Assembly: GCA_001566295.1 (NCBI GenBank)
Contig: KQ964247.1
Location: forward strand, 372,001 to 436,000
Reading direction: 5' to 3'
Length of the DNA: 64,000 nt
Origin: Microdochium bolleyi
Lineage: Eukaryota > Ascomycota > Sordariomycetes > Xylariales > Microdochiaceae
Both the position numbers and the translations under genes were made by a program. The notes below the pieces were generated by a model. The model was given only the letters and a program-made list of their open reading frames with translations. It was not told where the DNA came from and searched no databases. Shown here piece by piece: positions 45,718 through 57,402 of this stretch (position 1 is the stretch's first letter; the number at the start of each line of letters is the position of its first letter).

Positions 45718-46884
45718 GCAGAGGAGGCGATGTCATAGGGGGCGAGCACGATCAAGGTGGGGAAATGATGTGGTTTGATGGAACCTGTAATAAAGTCAGG
45801 GCACGCGAGATCGTGTCCATGGGCTGTTGCTGTATCGTCTCTTTTTGCTTTTGTCGGAAATACCTGCTTTCCATCCGCCCCGTTTTGATTTGCACATGAG
45901 GTAGCTATACAGAACCGCACATGTAGGGGGGCACATCCGTCCCGGGATGTTCTTGTTGAAGTTTACACTCCCCTGCGGTATGCATGTCGACAGAGTGGCC
46001 TGACAGCCGGACGATTTACTTGCAGGGTTGTTTCGGAGATGTACAGAATCAGGGCCGGAGCCAATGAGAGGAACCGGCTTGCTCTCTTAGTGAACCTCTG
46101 ACAGCAAGCAGACGAGGCCAACAAAAGAAAGAAAAGTACAGTTTATTGGACCTGGAGTGGGAGGGGAGGGGCGGGCGGGATCTGGAAGTTCCTGGGACAC
46201 CTTCGGGGCAAACCCCGGGACACCAATAGGGACACAGAATCCAGGGCGGCGACGCCAGACAATGTCGGAACTATTGGACCTGTCTCGACGCCCACTGCTC
46301 ATAATGACGCCGTCACTTCTGTGGCGTTTGTCGGGTCCGATTCGGGCTGAGGCCAGGTTCCGGTTGGTGATGATGTTGGCTGACGGGCGTTGGATGTACC
46401 CTCAGGTACGCTATTTACTTGGCCGAAGTCCACGCGTACGCTACTTCACACCAGCGCACGCCTGAGCTAGAACCGACCCTGTGGTATTGCGATGTTGTCG
46501 CTGATCGCAGCCCTGAGGAGGTGCGGAGGCAGGCTCGGGCAGCGCGGGTGGGTGCAATCGAAGATGGACGCATGTGATACAACACCACGTCCGAAGAGGT
46601 CGAGCCTCTGGCTGACAAGAATGCGTGCCAGGCAACGAGGGAGGGACAGCCCTTGGACCTGACCTCAAGGCGAGCCGTCCTTGTCACATGCCTGTCTCGG
46701 AGGGCTACGCAAAATGAGCAAGGGCTCACTGCACGAGAACTCCCAAGATTGCTCTGGGCCTCGAGGTGCATCGAGTCTAAGGGCCTCCACAGCTGTGGCA
46801 TCGAGGCTACATTGGGTATTTAAGGACCATTGCACTGTCTTAGATGGCCCTAGGCGGCTTCTTTGCAACCCTCTCAAAAGCACC
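45718..46884. other. Intergenic stretch between FAT1 and a Zn2Cys6 regulator
   Basis: About 1.17 kb with no supportable gene; includes the FAT1 3' UTR and the next gene's promoter. Confidence 0.45.
45789..45794 (+). terminator. Polyadenylation signal AATAAA of FAT1
   Basis: A canonical AATAAA lies 72 bases after the FAT1 stop codon, a suitable distance for 3' end formation. Fungal signals are loose, so this is only suggestive. Confidence 0.45.
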
Positions 46885-49252
46885 ATGGACAATGACGCCC
46901 TCATACCTCTCCCACGCCACCGAGCCCGCCGCTCCAGGCAGGCAAGTACTCTCACCTCTCTCCCGGTCCTGCACATGGCCCATTTTCGTCAACAGAGCTG
47001 ACACGCGACCGTCCAGTCACAGCCGTGCGATGCCTGCCGAAGGGCCAAGACTCGCTGCATCAAGAATCCAGGCGGCGATGCCACGGCCGCCTGCGTCCAC
47101 TGCAGCCTCCGAGGCACTGCTTGCGCCTACCGCCACGGCCCTCCCGCACGCGCCTCCCAGCCGGCCAGGGACAGGAGCTTCCCCCCTCCCGACACTCCTT
47201 CAGATAGCAGACCTTCCCTCAGCTCCCACAGCGGCAGCGGCGATGTCACGGCACAGCTACCGCGTGAAGCGCTGCCGGACACGCAGGCGAGGCAGGCTGA
47301 TTCGGCCGTCCACGGTGGCCCTCCTCAACTCGAGGCGATGCCCCATCGCTTCGCAGAGTTGCATGGCCTGACGAGTGATGTTGAGCCCCTACTCATGGTC
47401 AGCCTCTTGAGCCTTTGACCACGTCTTTCCGTCCGTCCGTCGCGCAACTACCGGGGAGCTCACGGCTGACACACCATCTAGCGCCACCGCCCGTTTGACA
47501 TGGACTCTCATGAATGCCATCTCGGGACACATGGTATTCGAAGAGTGCTCCACCGATACCAGGACCAGGACTTCCCGCTTACTTTCCATGTAGTTGCAGA
47601 TGTGAGAGCCGTAGACCATCCCGAGCCCGAGCCAGAGCTCGCCGCTATCGAGGCACTGGTTTCACCATGGGGCCCCAAGCTTCTCGAGCTCTTCTGGCGT
47701 TACGTCCACCCCTCGTATCCCATCATACACAGGGACGACCTGATGGAGGCCTACAAGGACAGGAAAGCACCCTGTGCCTTACTAGGCGCCATCTACCTTG
47801 TCGCGACTCGCTGGTGGCAGTACGATCCCGACCTGTCCGCCCAGAGAATGCTCGATCTCGAGACCCTTCGCAAGCACGTCCATCAGGCCATCCAGAGCTG
47901 CTACCACTTGCCCAAGCTCTATTCCCTGCAAGCACTGCTCTTGACTTTGCAGTGTCAGCCGGACGATCCGCTCAATCCAGACTACACTTTCAATTGGGGA
48001 CTTACATGTCAAGCACTCGCCATTGGCCAGTGCCTCGGGTTGCATCTCGATGCGTCCCAGTGGAGCATCCCTCGTCCTGAACGCAACGCTCGGAAACGGC
48101 TGGCTTGGGCACTCTACATGCAGGACCGCTGGACAGCCGCAGCAAATGGATGCCCTGTCCATATCCACGACGACGACTGGGCTGTGGCGGACTTGACGGA
48201 CGTTGACTTTGTCGACTGCGATACGGCAGATGTGAGCGACGCGGAGGAAGATCGACGGACAATGGCAATGTTGGGCAAAGATCACTTCATGCTCATGACA
48301 CGCCTAACTCAAATACTCTCCGACGTTCTGGCCAACTTTTACACGCTCAAAAAGAGCTCAGAGCAAGACACCGCCATACTCCTCCGCCGAGCATTTCCCA
48401 TGCTGGAAGCACTCAACCAATGGTCTATGACGGTGCCTGACAGACTTGGCATGCACATAGCATATGAACGTCGGCTGTCTTTCCACGGTAGGGCTCACTT
48501 CACCCCTGGCCCCGTGCGATTCTTGAGACTCATGTAGCTGACCCATGCAGGTGACCTCCACCTCTCGTATTATGGCGTCGCGATGACTCTTCTGAGACGA
48601 CTCATCAGATCGACGGCACTCAGCCCGGTTTGCAGCGACCTTGCTGTGCTCTCTGACATTCGTCAGCGAGCTTTGCAGACTGCGCAAGGCGCCATCAGGC
48701 TAGTCTCCCAGTTGAGATCTGACCACCTCGAAGGTTTCTGGGTTTCCAGTATGTTGCTGGTCACTGTGTTGGAGGGAGTACTCTTCTGATAGCTAACACT
48801 CTGAATCAGCCACACCGTACCTCTTCTCACTAATCGGATCATTCCTCACATTACTCCTCGTCACAGCTCTATCAACACAAGAACGGAGCTTTTGGCAGGA
48901 AGCACTAAACTCGTACCTGTGGAAGTTGAGGACGATGAGCAAGGCTTGCGAGCCGATGCAATACGCAACCAGCAGGCTCGAGGGCGTGATTCTACGTGGC
49001 CTCGAGCATGCACTTGCCGTCGACATCGTAGAGCCGGCGGACGACACAGTGAGTCCGCAGCTAGACGATCTGAGCTCAGCGGTCATGCAATACGTGGACT
49101 TTGGGGACTGGAACCTGTTTGCGACAGGTGCTTGTGAATTCGGCATGCCCAGAGCGACAGGCGACGTCCAGCAGATGAATTATGTTCCAGACTCGTCGAT
49201 GATGGAGGTATCGATTCCGGAGAATACAGATCCGACCACGAGCAATCTATAA
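46885..49252 (+). CDS. Zn(II)2Cys6 transcription factor with fungal_trans domain
   Basis: Nuclear DNA-binding regulator. Five exons: 46885-46941, 47017-47397, 47482-48487, 48551-48748 and 48810-49252, 694 aa. The zinc cluster is complete: Cys23, 26, 33, 45, 48 and 55 (QPCDACRRAKTRC, then ACVHCSLRGTAC). The fungal_trans regulatory domain spans about 190-460 with YVHPSYPIIHRDDLMEAYKD, FNWGLTCQALAIGQCLGLHL and KRLAWALYMQDRWTAAANGC. A late block, EGFWVSTTPYLFSLIGSF, spans the last intron. Intron 1 is of the GC-AG class (GCAAGT donor at 46942); no GT donor keeps the frame. Introns 2-4 are ordinary (84, 63 and 61 nt). The layout resembles the TamA/Dal81 group, but this is a weak guess and the target genes are unknown. 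Confidence 0.88.
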
Positions 49253-50395
49253 TGAAATCGTGCCAAAAAGAAGGTCGTTTCAATCCGAAGCGGTCTCAGG
49301 CAGCGACGTCGAGAACTTGCAGCAATGGCGCCAAACGCAGCATTACTTACAAGCGCTACATGGTGCCGCTACCCCTCACAAAAATTACAGAACCGCCGGA
49401 AGCTGGTACGCTCCTTCTCTAATGAAGGAACATCTCGAGCAAACGGGACCTCTGGCAATAACCCGGATGGACGGCCCCCATGCCATTGACCACGACGCAG
49501 TCATAGCACACCACCTTCGGGGACCATCTATCAGTTTGGGAGAAATATGCAGACTGTACTGGTTGAAGTCATCTAGCCTGGTGAGATCTGTCAGTAACAC
49601 TGTTGACGACGTGAGTCGTGTGCCCGCTGGGGGGAGGGGGGTATCTCAGGCATTGTGCTGATCTGATAGCCTGCGTTATCACGGAGATTGTGACTTGTCC
49701 CCGTTTTCCCACCATAACCTGCATGGACGCACCTCCGGGCTGGTCCTCAGGGCAGGTATGTTCGGCAAATGTCGCCGGTATCGAGGAATCGCAGCGTCCG
49801 GCTTCGACTGGGGGCCTCCGCCCATCGGTTGGCTGGACCATACTCGCGGAGATGGAATCGTTGGCTGGGACCACAGCGAGATCTGCGGCTGTTGTAGGTG
49901 AGTGCACGCGCAAGACAAAGTAGTGGAGAAGAGAGAAACACAACGCCAGACAGTAAGGACGACGAGTGTGCCTTTTTTTTTTCCCCCTTTTTTTGCTTTC
50001 CTTTTTGGCTTTTTTTTTCTTTCTTTTGGCATAACAGCATTGCTGTCTTACGATGTGGCCCCAGGTTGACTTTGCTCAAAATCTCGATCCTCCTTTGCGA
50101 AAGAGGCATTTGGGTCTTTGAACTTAGACGACATGGTCATCGCTTGATATGAAACGAGAGACACGTGGGGCGAGGTCTGGGACGGTGAGTTCGCATAAAA
50201 CAACATCTTGGTCGGTGCTTGTGCTTGCTACACAGTAAAGCTCATGTTCAGTGTGATATGATATGCGATCGCAAATATTTTTCATAAGCCCCCTGCCATG
50301 CCTTCCCGCGCTCGTGGTCTTGCCTCGACCTTCCTTCAACTCAAGATAGTGACGGGTTTAACCGCCATCTTCAAGCAAGCTATTCTTCATGAAAG
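49253..50395. other. Intergenic stretch with T-rich tract
   Basis: About 1.1 kb between convergent genes. A T-rich tract with several T runs lies at about 49971-50030. No domain-bearing frame. Confidence 0.45.
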
Positions 50396-51831
50396 TCACA
50401 CCGCCACTGCCGCCTTCCCAAATGCACGCGCTTTATTTAGCGCCTCGTCAAAACTCTGCATGTCAGCCTCGGCCTCGTGGGGCCTGGAGGTCAAGTTCCA
50501 GTTCCCGATGATTTCGCTCAGCAGGCCTCCCGGTGTGCCGTCTTGCCCTTGCGTAAGGTTGCTGAAGATGCTCGCCAGAGTCGAGTTGCTCCCCACGAAG
50601 CCGTCCCAGATCGCGGAGAAGGCCGTGTCCACGGAGAGCGTGCCGGCGGTCCAGCTGCCCAGGACGTCGCTGAGCAGCTGCGAGAGCAGGACGTCGACCC
50701 TGATGCGGGCCTTGGCGAGCACGTCCTCCATATACCCGATGTGCGCGCCGTTGATGACCGTCGAGTTGCCGCTGGCGGTGAGCGTGACGAGGCCCTTGCC
50801 GATGGAGGCGGCCTGGCTCGCGGCGATGGCGACGATGTTGCCGAGCACGCGGTCGAGGAAGATCTCCCCGCGGAAGGGCAGCGTCTGGTTGCCGGGTTTC
50901 AGGAGGGCGTTCTGCAGCAGCACCTTGCCGATCAGGATGTCGCCAGACATGGCGTTGAGGGTGACGTTGCCGAGGTCCATTGTCATGATGGAGTGGTTGG
51001 GGATCACCATGGTGCCGGCGATGTTGGTCCCGTCCGCCTGGGGAGGCAGGTAGATGCGGGCTTCGGTCAGGCCGCTGCCCTTGAGCGCACGGAGTGCAGG
51101 GGTTGTGACTGTCTTGTCGATGGTAAGCGGAATCTTGATGGCTCCAAGCCACGCCGTCGTTGTGGTCCGGACACTGATGGTCGTTGTATCGTCGTTCAAG
51201 ATCCTCGTCATCCACTCGTGGATCTGGACTTGGTCTGTAACCTCGCCGGTGATGTCGTTGATGGCTAGCGACGCCCCGCCTCCGCCACTGACGTGCTGAT
51301 CGGGGATGGGGATCCGAGCATACGGCTTGTCTGCCGCCTCCGGTCTGTAGAGCCACAGGTCGCACGCATCGAGCTTGATATTTATGCCTGCTGGGAGGCT
51401 GAGGCCAGTCGAGAGGCCTGCCTTGAGGTGAGTGCCATTTATGGGCCGCAGGTCTGCTCCGTAGATTGGGAGGTTTGTGTCATTGACAATGCGTTGTGCA
51501 AGTGCCGGAAGGATGACCATGAATCTTAGCAGGGACACGCAAATGTCATGTCAGCAAGGTCCTCCCACGGTTCAATGCATCGAATAGCTGCCACCTACAG
51601 GACTGGGAGACCAGCTGATAGAGTAATGAGGATGAAGAGTGCCCAGCAACACCAGAAGCGGCCACAATGCTCCTTGATCTTCTGCCTCTTCCCTCTCCTG
51701 TCCACAGGTTTCCGAATGTCGTCATCTGAGTGGTCGCTCTTGATGCGGTCGGACCCGGCATTGCGTTTGAGCTCGGCCGTCTCCTCGTAGTGGGTGTGCA
51801 CAAAATCTTGCGGTGGTGTCCTCGCGCTCAT
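50396..51831 (-). CDS. DUF3712 domain membrane protein
   Basis: A fungal protein of unknown function with a single N-terminal transmembrane segment and a long extracytoplasmic or lumenal region. Reverse strand; exons 51831-51599 and 51524-50396, 453 aa, with a 74-nt intron. The N-terminus is MSARTPPQDFVHTHYEETAE, followed by a basic stretch and the hydrophobic segment FWCCWALFILITLSAGLPVL, which the intron joins directly to FMVILPALAQRIVNDTNLPI. The rest is beta-rich with repeats of the LEA-like kind seen in this family (LGAIKIPLTIDKTVTTPALR, MVIPNHSIMTMDLGNVTLNA). Several Asn-X-Ser/Thr sites (NDT, NGT, NVT, NQT, NST) fit a glycosylated, outward-facing domain. A vacuolar or cell-surface location is possible. 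Confidence 0.85.
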
Positions 51832-52834
51832 GTTGAGCAGTATGACGGTTGGGAAGCTGGTTGATTTGGACACTCCGACTTGATCACTCTGGAGAGAACG
51901 ACGCGGATGTCTCTTCGAACTTGGGAAAACACATTGTGCAAGCAAGAACATGGATATATGACAGAACAGGACTGTCCCAGAATTACTCCGGCCATGTACC
52001 CTCGTGGCGTGTCACCTAGCATCCGCGGTCGTTCCAATTACAGTCGCTGATACCACTGAAGCGACGCCGTGCCCAGCTTACCCCAGATTTCCCCACAACA
52101 AGGGATTCACGGGACGCGGATCCTATCTCGCCTCGATCCCCGGACGGGCCTGGGGCCTAGATGGGCTGAGGGCGGCGGCATGATTGACGAGAAGCCTCGG
52201 GCAGCCAGGGTTTTGCATGAGGGGTTGTGGCCAGGCCGCAGGGCAGGTGTCGATCGCCTTGGACGATGTCCATGCCCAAAAGGGACAGCGGCGTCGGCAG
52301 TTGGCAAATGGATTGTTGTTTTGTCAAGTCGCCAGAGTGGCTGGTTCGAGACTCGCTTCCGTTTCGATGTTGATCGGGAGCTGCGTGCTGTTGCCAGCAA
52401 GGTACAACCCCAATCTAGGATCTCGTCGCCCTACCGATAGACCTGTGGCGATGCGGACGATCGCGGCCGAGCGGATGCCGAGGTTCCCTTTCAAGGACAG
52501 GCCATTCTCAATCGCCGTCACGTGTATCCGACCGTTAAATCATGCATGCCTAGACTATGCGTGAAGAAGAGTTGAGTAAAAAGGGGCATGGCTGGATGCA
52601 TGAAGATGGTGGTGTGGTCTCATGGCAGGAGCGACCAGTCACGCAGCAGCGTCGGCTCTTGCCGCCCCACGGGCAGCACAAGCACCCGCGTCTCTCTCTT
52701 GCCCACACCACACCATCTCCATCTCCCACAACCCTGCCATGGGTCGCACTTGAAGCCGCGCTATACCCTCTGGAAATCCTTCCCTTCGGTGCCTCGGCTG
52801 GGCCGCGGCTGCAGGCGGACCTCTCATTGTCGAC
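51832..52834. promoter_or_regulatory. Divergent promoter region of the DUF3712 and MpaB-like genes
   Basis: About 1 kb between head-to-head genes, with no supportable gene and no factor site recognised. Confidence 0.4.
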
Positions 52835-53986
52835 ATGCACAGATCTGCAATGCTTCTCCGCCGACTCGGCCGGATTGCCTCACATCCTCAAAGATGTTGT
52901 TCGAGTCCATATATCGGCCTTGCCACCAGCCCGTGTTCGTCGTTGGCAAGAACCGGACCTTGGACCTTCTCCTCATGCAATGCGTATTTCATACACGTCG
53001 CCATCCTCAGCAGACAATACTCAGCCCAGCACAAGACAGCTTCCAGCATGGCTGAACTCGGCAAAGAGGATGACTTTCGGGGCCAATTCGTTGACGTGGA
53101 GAAGGCCGCCCACCAAACCCAGCATGTCTACTACAAACATGCGCACTCAAAGGAGGCCTTTCTCTCGCCTGAATTTGATCCAAAGTACCTCAAGATCATC
53201 ACCCAGGAGTCTATCCTCCTTGGAGGCGGTGCTGCGGCTATCATGCTCCAAGTAGCTGAGGCCGGGGTCGGCGCCGGCGTCAACGAGCACAGCAACTTTG
53301 CCTACCGCGCGATTGACCGGCTACGCACCACCATGACATATGTCTACTGCATGGCCTATGGAACGGCACTGGAGCGCAAAACCATCGTAGACATGGTCAC
53401 TCGTGTCCACGAGTCCGTCAACGGCACCCTCAATGAAGGGCAAGACACAGGCAAACCCTATTCGGCTCTTGATCCAGAGCTCCAGCTCTGGGTGGCCGCC
53501 ACCCTCTACTGGACCGCCATGGAGTTGTACCAGAACATCATGGGCGAGATCAAAGATGCCCAACTGCATGACAAGATCTACAAGGACTACTCAATCCTTG
53601 CCTGCTCTCTGCAGGTGCCACCCGAGATGTGGCCAGCCACCCGTGACGACTTCTATACGTACTGGGACGAAAAAGTCGCAAATCTCCAGATTACTCGGCA
53701 CGCGCACCAGATCACCAAGGACTTGCTGTACGACATCAAGATCCCATTCTTTCTCAAAGCTACTATGCCAATTGTGCGGGTCGTCACGGCGGAATTGCTG
53801 CCCACGAGAATTCGTGAAGGCTACGGGTTGAAGAGGTATCCCAAGACGTACAAGGCGCTCGAATTCGGCGTCAGGGCTACATACCGACCTATCCCCACGT
53901 TCATCAGGATGTTGCCTGTCAAGTACTACATGTGGGACATGAGAAGGAGGCTCCGGAAAAACACAAAGATCTTCGACAAGGCATGA
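52835..53986 (+). CDS. MpaB/DUF2236-family oxygenase
   Basis: Related to the ER-bound oxygenase MpaB (mycophenolic acid pathway) and to rubber oxygenase Lcp by the DUF2236 domain, a haem-associated fold. Single exon, 383 aa. The domain begins at about residue 78 with DDFRGQFVDVEKAA. Its core is ILLGGGAAAIMLQVAEAGVG, EHSNFAYRAIDRLRTTMTYV and YCMAYGTALERKTIVDMVTR, with WVAATLYWTAMELYQNIMGE further on and TRIREGYGLKRYPKTYKALE near the end. The first 71 residues are rich in Arg, Ser, Cys and His and look like a mitochondrial presequence. They may instead be 5' UTR, because ATG 53048 (MAELGKEDDF) sits in a better context right before the conserved part. Substrate unknown. Confidence 0.85.
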   Translation: MHRSAMLLRRLGRIASHPQRCCSSPYIGLATSPCSSLARTGPWTFSSCNAYFIHVAILSRQYSAQHKTASSMAELGKEDDFRGQFVDVEKAAHQTQHVYYKHAHSKEAFLSPEFDPKYLKIITQESILLGGGAAAIMLQVAEAGVGAGVNEHSNFAYRAIDRLRTTMTYVYCMAYGTALERKTIVDMVTRVHESVNGTLNEGQDTGKPYSALDPELQLWVAATLYWTAMELYQNIMGEIKDAQLHDKIYKDYSILACSLQVPPEMWPATRDDFYTYWDEKVANLQITRHAHQITKDLLYDIKIPFFLKATMPIVRVVTAELLPTRIREGYGLKRYPKTYKALEFGVRATYRPIPTFIRMLPVKYYMWDMRRRLRKNTKIFDKA

Positions 53987-55575
53987 GCGTCGTCGTTTTC
54001 CTTTTGTGCTTAGAGTGCCATTTCGGTTCTCGCAACGCCAAATATACCCAGTAATCACAACTTGTATCTTACCTGATGTATTATAGAGTGCTGCATTTCT
54101 CAGCGCATTGGATGTGCGTAAAATAAAGTTCCATGGAGGTCTGCACAGTGTCGACATGCCTGGATGATATCTAAGAGTGACATGTATCACAAGCGGCGTC
54201 GCGGTTCCTTGTGCGATCCTGGGGTTGCAATCTAGTGTCCGAGAGGTTCAACTTTGGCCAACATTTCCGCAGGGGTCCCCTTGAACATCTGCATGCCGCT
54301 TTCCCCACGGGGCAGCAAGGTTCCCCGCGCCCCATCCGGACTAAAGCAGCGGACCTTACTGCTTCTGAACAGGAGGTGTCCACAGGTTGTTGATACCAGA
54401 TATAACGGCAGTAATAGCAGCAGCAGAATGTCAAGAGCTAGCACATTTCATCGCAGCGATGCACAAACTCACTGCTGCGGGTGCTGTTGTTGCGGAGAGT
54501 CAGGAGCCTCTGAGGACAGCACCAGGCACGTTGCTCCTTCCCTGTGAAGCCCGATTCAGAGGTCCAGCATGGTCCATTACAGCCTTCTGCTCCCAGAATA
54601 AGAGTCCCCCCCGCTGTCTCTTGCCGCCCCCAGGATCAGAGAGGGGTGAGGGGAGTGAGGGCGGGTGTTACCCTGCACATGTAGTTTGGCGTACATTGCA
54701 GTAAATAGTAGCAACCACGGCGAGCATCTGAGCCTACCCCGACGCACGGATCCATTGCTGTTTTGCGAGCAGGTGTGTAAGGGGCTGACAACCAGCGACG
54801 GGAATTGGGACGCCGGGCACCCAGATACATATAACCCAGTTGTAGGGGATCCGATTAGCCACACAAATCAACATGCAAATAAGAGCATTACGAAGGAAAT
54901 GACAGGCTTTCCGAAAAGTCACCAAGTAGTGACTCAGCTCTTAGAGCTGTCAATCTTCTGTGCAGCTCTTCAAACCAGGGATCCTACACACAACACCACC
55001 ACTGTTCTGATCTCGACTATCCCGCAGACCGGTCTGACCAGGGGGGACACCAGCGGCCCGTGCGGTCCAGCTGGTCGTGCGAGTCAGATCATGGAAACCC
55101 GCTTCATGAGGAGAAATGGTGATCTAAAGTGTGGCACCATCATGCATCAGAGTGCATCCACGGCATCATTCGGTAGGTGGTCTCGCAGGCGAAAACAGAT
55201 GTATATATGCGGGAAGCAAGCAGTCGGCCTTGCAAAGACGGAAAAGCTAGGACCTGGTCCTTGTCCGCGGGTCAATCCGGACGGCACGGATGGACCCCCA
55301 AGCCCCGCCGAGTCCGCACCGGTCCCACAAACACGGCACGACATCCGGCTCCGTTAGGGCGGGAACCCGGGGCCAAGTCGTGTGAACATGGCAGCGCCAG
55401 CTTTGTCGTGACACGGCAAGTTTGGGAATCCTGCCACTAACAGGGCTCCACATGCAGGTTTCTTTTATAAACTTGTGTTCATGGCCTCATTTAGTTTAAT
55501 CTTTCGCCTTTCCTTAGATGGGACAAGCACACCAGAGACCACACGGTCAAGCTCATTTATCACGAACATTTGATA
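53987..55575. other. Intergenic stretch between convergent genes
   Basis: About 1.6 kb with no supportable gene. The left part is the 3' UTR of the oxygenase gene. Confidence 0.45.
54122..54127 (+). terminator. Polyadenylation signal AATAAA of the MpaB-like gene
   Basis: AATAAA 136 bases after the stop codon at 53984-53986, within A/T-rich 3' flank. Suggestive only. Confidence 0.35.
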
Positions 55576-57402
55576 TCATCGACTCTCATCCTCTGACTCG
55601 CCTCTACCAGACAATGGCTGAGAACTCAACCCGAAGCGTTGCGCAATTTCCAAAGCAAAGTCTGACTGGTCAGACGTTCCTGGTGAGGTAGATAGTTCCG
55701 TCGACGGGACGCTTGCTGAATTTCGAGATGTAGAGGGCCCAGCTCTTGAGCCAATCGTCCCATGACTGCTTTTTGCCCAGCTGACACTTGAAAACCTATC
55801 AGTACGGTCCTCGACGCTAGGCGTGCGGCAATGGTCTGAACCCGGGGTTCCTCCCGCAACCTCGCCCGGAAGCGACGTCGATCTGATTGACGCAGCTGGA
55901 GATGGCAACGGGATGAATGTCGAGGTCGCAGGGTGGTGCTCCATAAATGTGTCCCTGAATGCCTCTGCCTCACCAGTACGCGGTGTTCGCGGCGGCGAAG
56001 AGAAGCCAAGCATCCTGTTAAAGCTCGAGGATCGGCGCTGCACTGGCGGGTCAAACTCGAACACGATCCCGAAGCCATCGCCGAGTCTCTCGATCGTGAC
56101 ACGGTTGTTTCCGGGACCATCCTGCCTGGGATTCCGTTTGAAGTCTCCGAGTGGCAGTTCAAAGTACTGCTGCTCGCGGCCGAGAAAAGAGACAGTGACT
56201 CTATCGCGAACCCCAAGAGGCTTTGGACCAGGAGAAGCGCCCGCTGACACATCAGGCACCTTTTTCCAGATGCGAATCACTTTCTCCTGAGTAACGACTC
56301 TTCCGCTCTGCCAGAGCACGGCTCGAGCAAAGTAGCGGCCAAGGAGCTCTCGCTCTCTGACTCGGAGCAAGAAGAGCTCTCGAGCTTCTGCAGAGTCGAA
56401 TTGGTACTCGGCATGTACACGGTTGATGCGATAACCTTTTTCATCTTGGATGGTGATGTCGTGCGCGTCCAGAAAGACAACAGTGCAGTCGGCAAGGCTG
56501 TTGTCTTCAAAACGGATTGCGCCTCTAGGTACTGTTTCGTAATCAGCAAGTCTGGACGTGGCGATGAAATTGCAGCCATCACCACGACTGGGACTGTACC
56601 CACTTCGGTGTGTAACTCTGGCCGGCGCACTGCCTGTAGATTCGAGCCTTTCGTACTCGATCGTCCGGAACGAGTCATCTCTCTCCATTATGTTGAGACG
56701 GTCGAATTTCATGACTGGCACAGCTCTCTCGCCATTGGCAAATTGCAATGTACTAAGGCGAGGAATTAGTTCGGTTCGGTGTCTGCATCCGCTCCCACAG
56801 TTGCTTACAGTTTTGTTGGCAAGTCGATGCAGGCCACCGATGCTCGGCGTGGTCGATCGGAACCTGGCAGCACGGTGTCAGAGCGATAATGGACACTGGT
56901 AGACGTTATTGATGGAGAAAAGCAGACATGGCTCACTGTTTCCAAGAAATCGGCCGTCGGGTGAAGTTGAAGGTGATGGTGACGTCCTGACAGGCGGTCG
57001 GGGAGCGAACTCTCTTGTCACGTCTGCTGGAGCGGCGTTGAGGCGATGGAGGCTGCGACTGTACAAGAGGGCGAGCTCGGTACTGATCTCGTCATTGTAA
57101 GACTTGAGTTCCTCCTCAGCGCGCGCCGGCCACAGGAAGTTGCGCACACGGTCTCCTGTCGATGGCCTGGGAGCGTGCTTTTCGAGCAGGTCGCGGCTCC
57201 TGTTGATCATGTCGGCAAGAGCGAGGCGGTCCCGCTCCCGGGCGGAGCAGAGGAGGTCTTCATTATCTTCGAGCTGCGTGAGGATGCGCTGGAGGCGCTC
57301 TACCTGTTGAGGAGCGTTACGTGGAGTGCCGAAGACCTTGACGACGGTGCCAAGTATCTCGATGACGGTGATGACGGTTCCGATGACCTCGAGACCAGAC
57401 AT
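55576..57402 (-). CDS. Protein with STAND/Helo-like N-terminal helical domain, no NTPase
   Basis: Reverse strand; exons 57402-56937, 56863-56809 and 56752-55576, 565 aa. The N-terminal 120 residues (MSGLEVIGTVITVIEILGTV, QQVERLQRILTQLEDNEDLL, ADMINRSRDLLEKH) look like the helical domain found at the start of fungal STAND/NLR-type proteins, with a hydrophobic first helix. No Walker A or NACHT follows. After an Arg/Pro/Ser linker, the protein continues with an apparently beta-rich part (LTLQFANGERAVPVMKF, SLADCTVVFLDAHDITIQDE, RDRVTVSFLGREQQYFELPL) and a Ser/Thr/Pro-rich tail. The 55-nt middle exon (SDRPRRASVACIDLPTK) joins both frames perfectly. Introns are 73 and 56 nt. Role unknown; a part in recognition or cell death is inferred only from the N-terminus. 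Confidence 0.75.

Noticed and set aside
50477..51365. Long open frames on both strands inside the DUF3712 gene
   Set aside because: Shadow frames of the strongly GC-biased coding strand; only the reverse frame 50396-51524 carries the family motifs and splices to the transmembrane exon.
52330..52360. Possible tRNA B box (GGTTCGAGACT)
   Set aside because: Final CC of the B box is missing, and no A box or cloverleaf stems are seen at the required distance.
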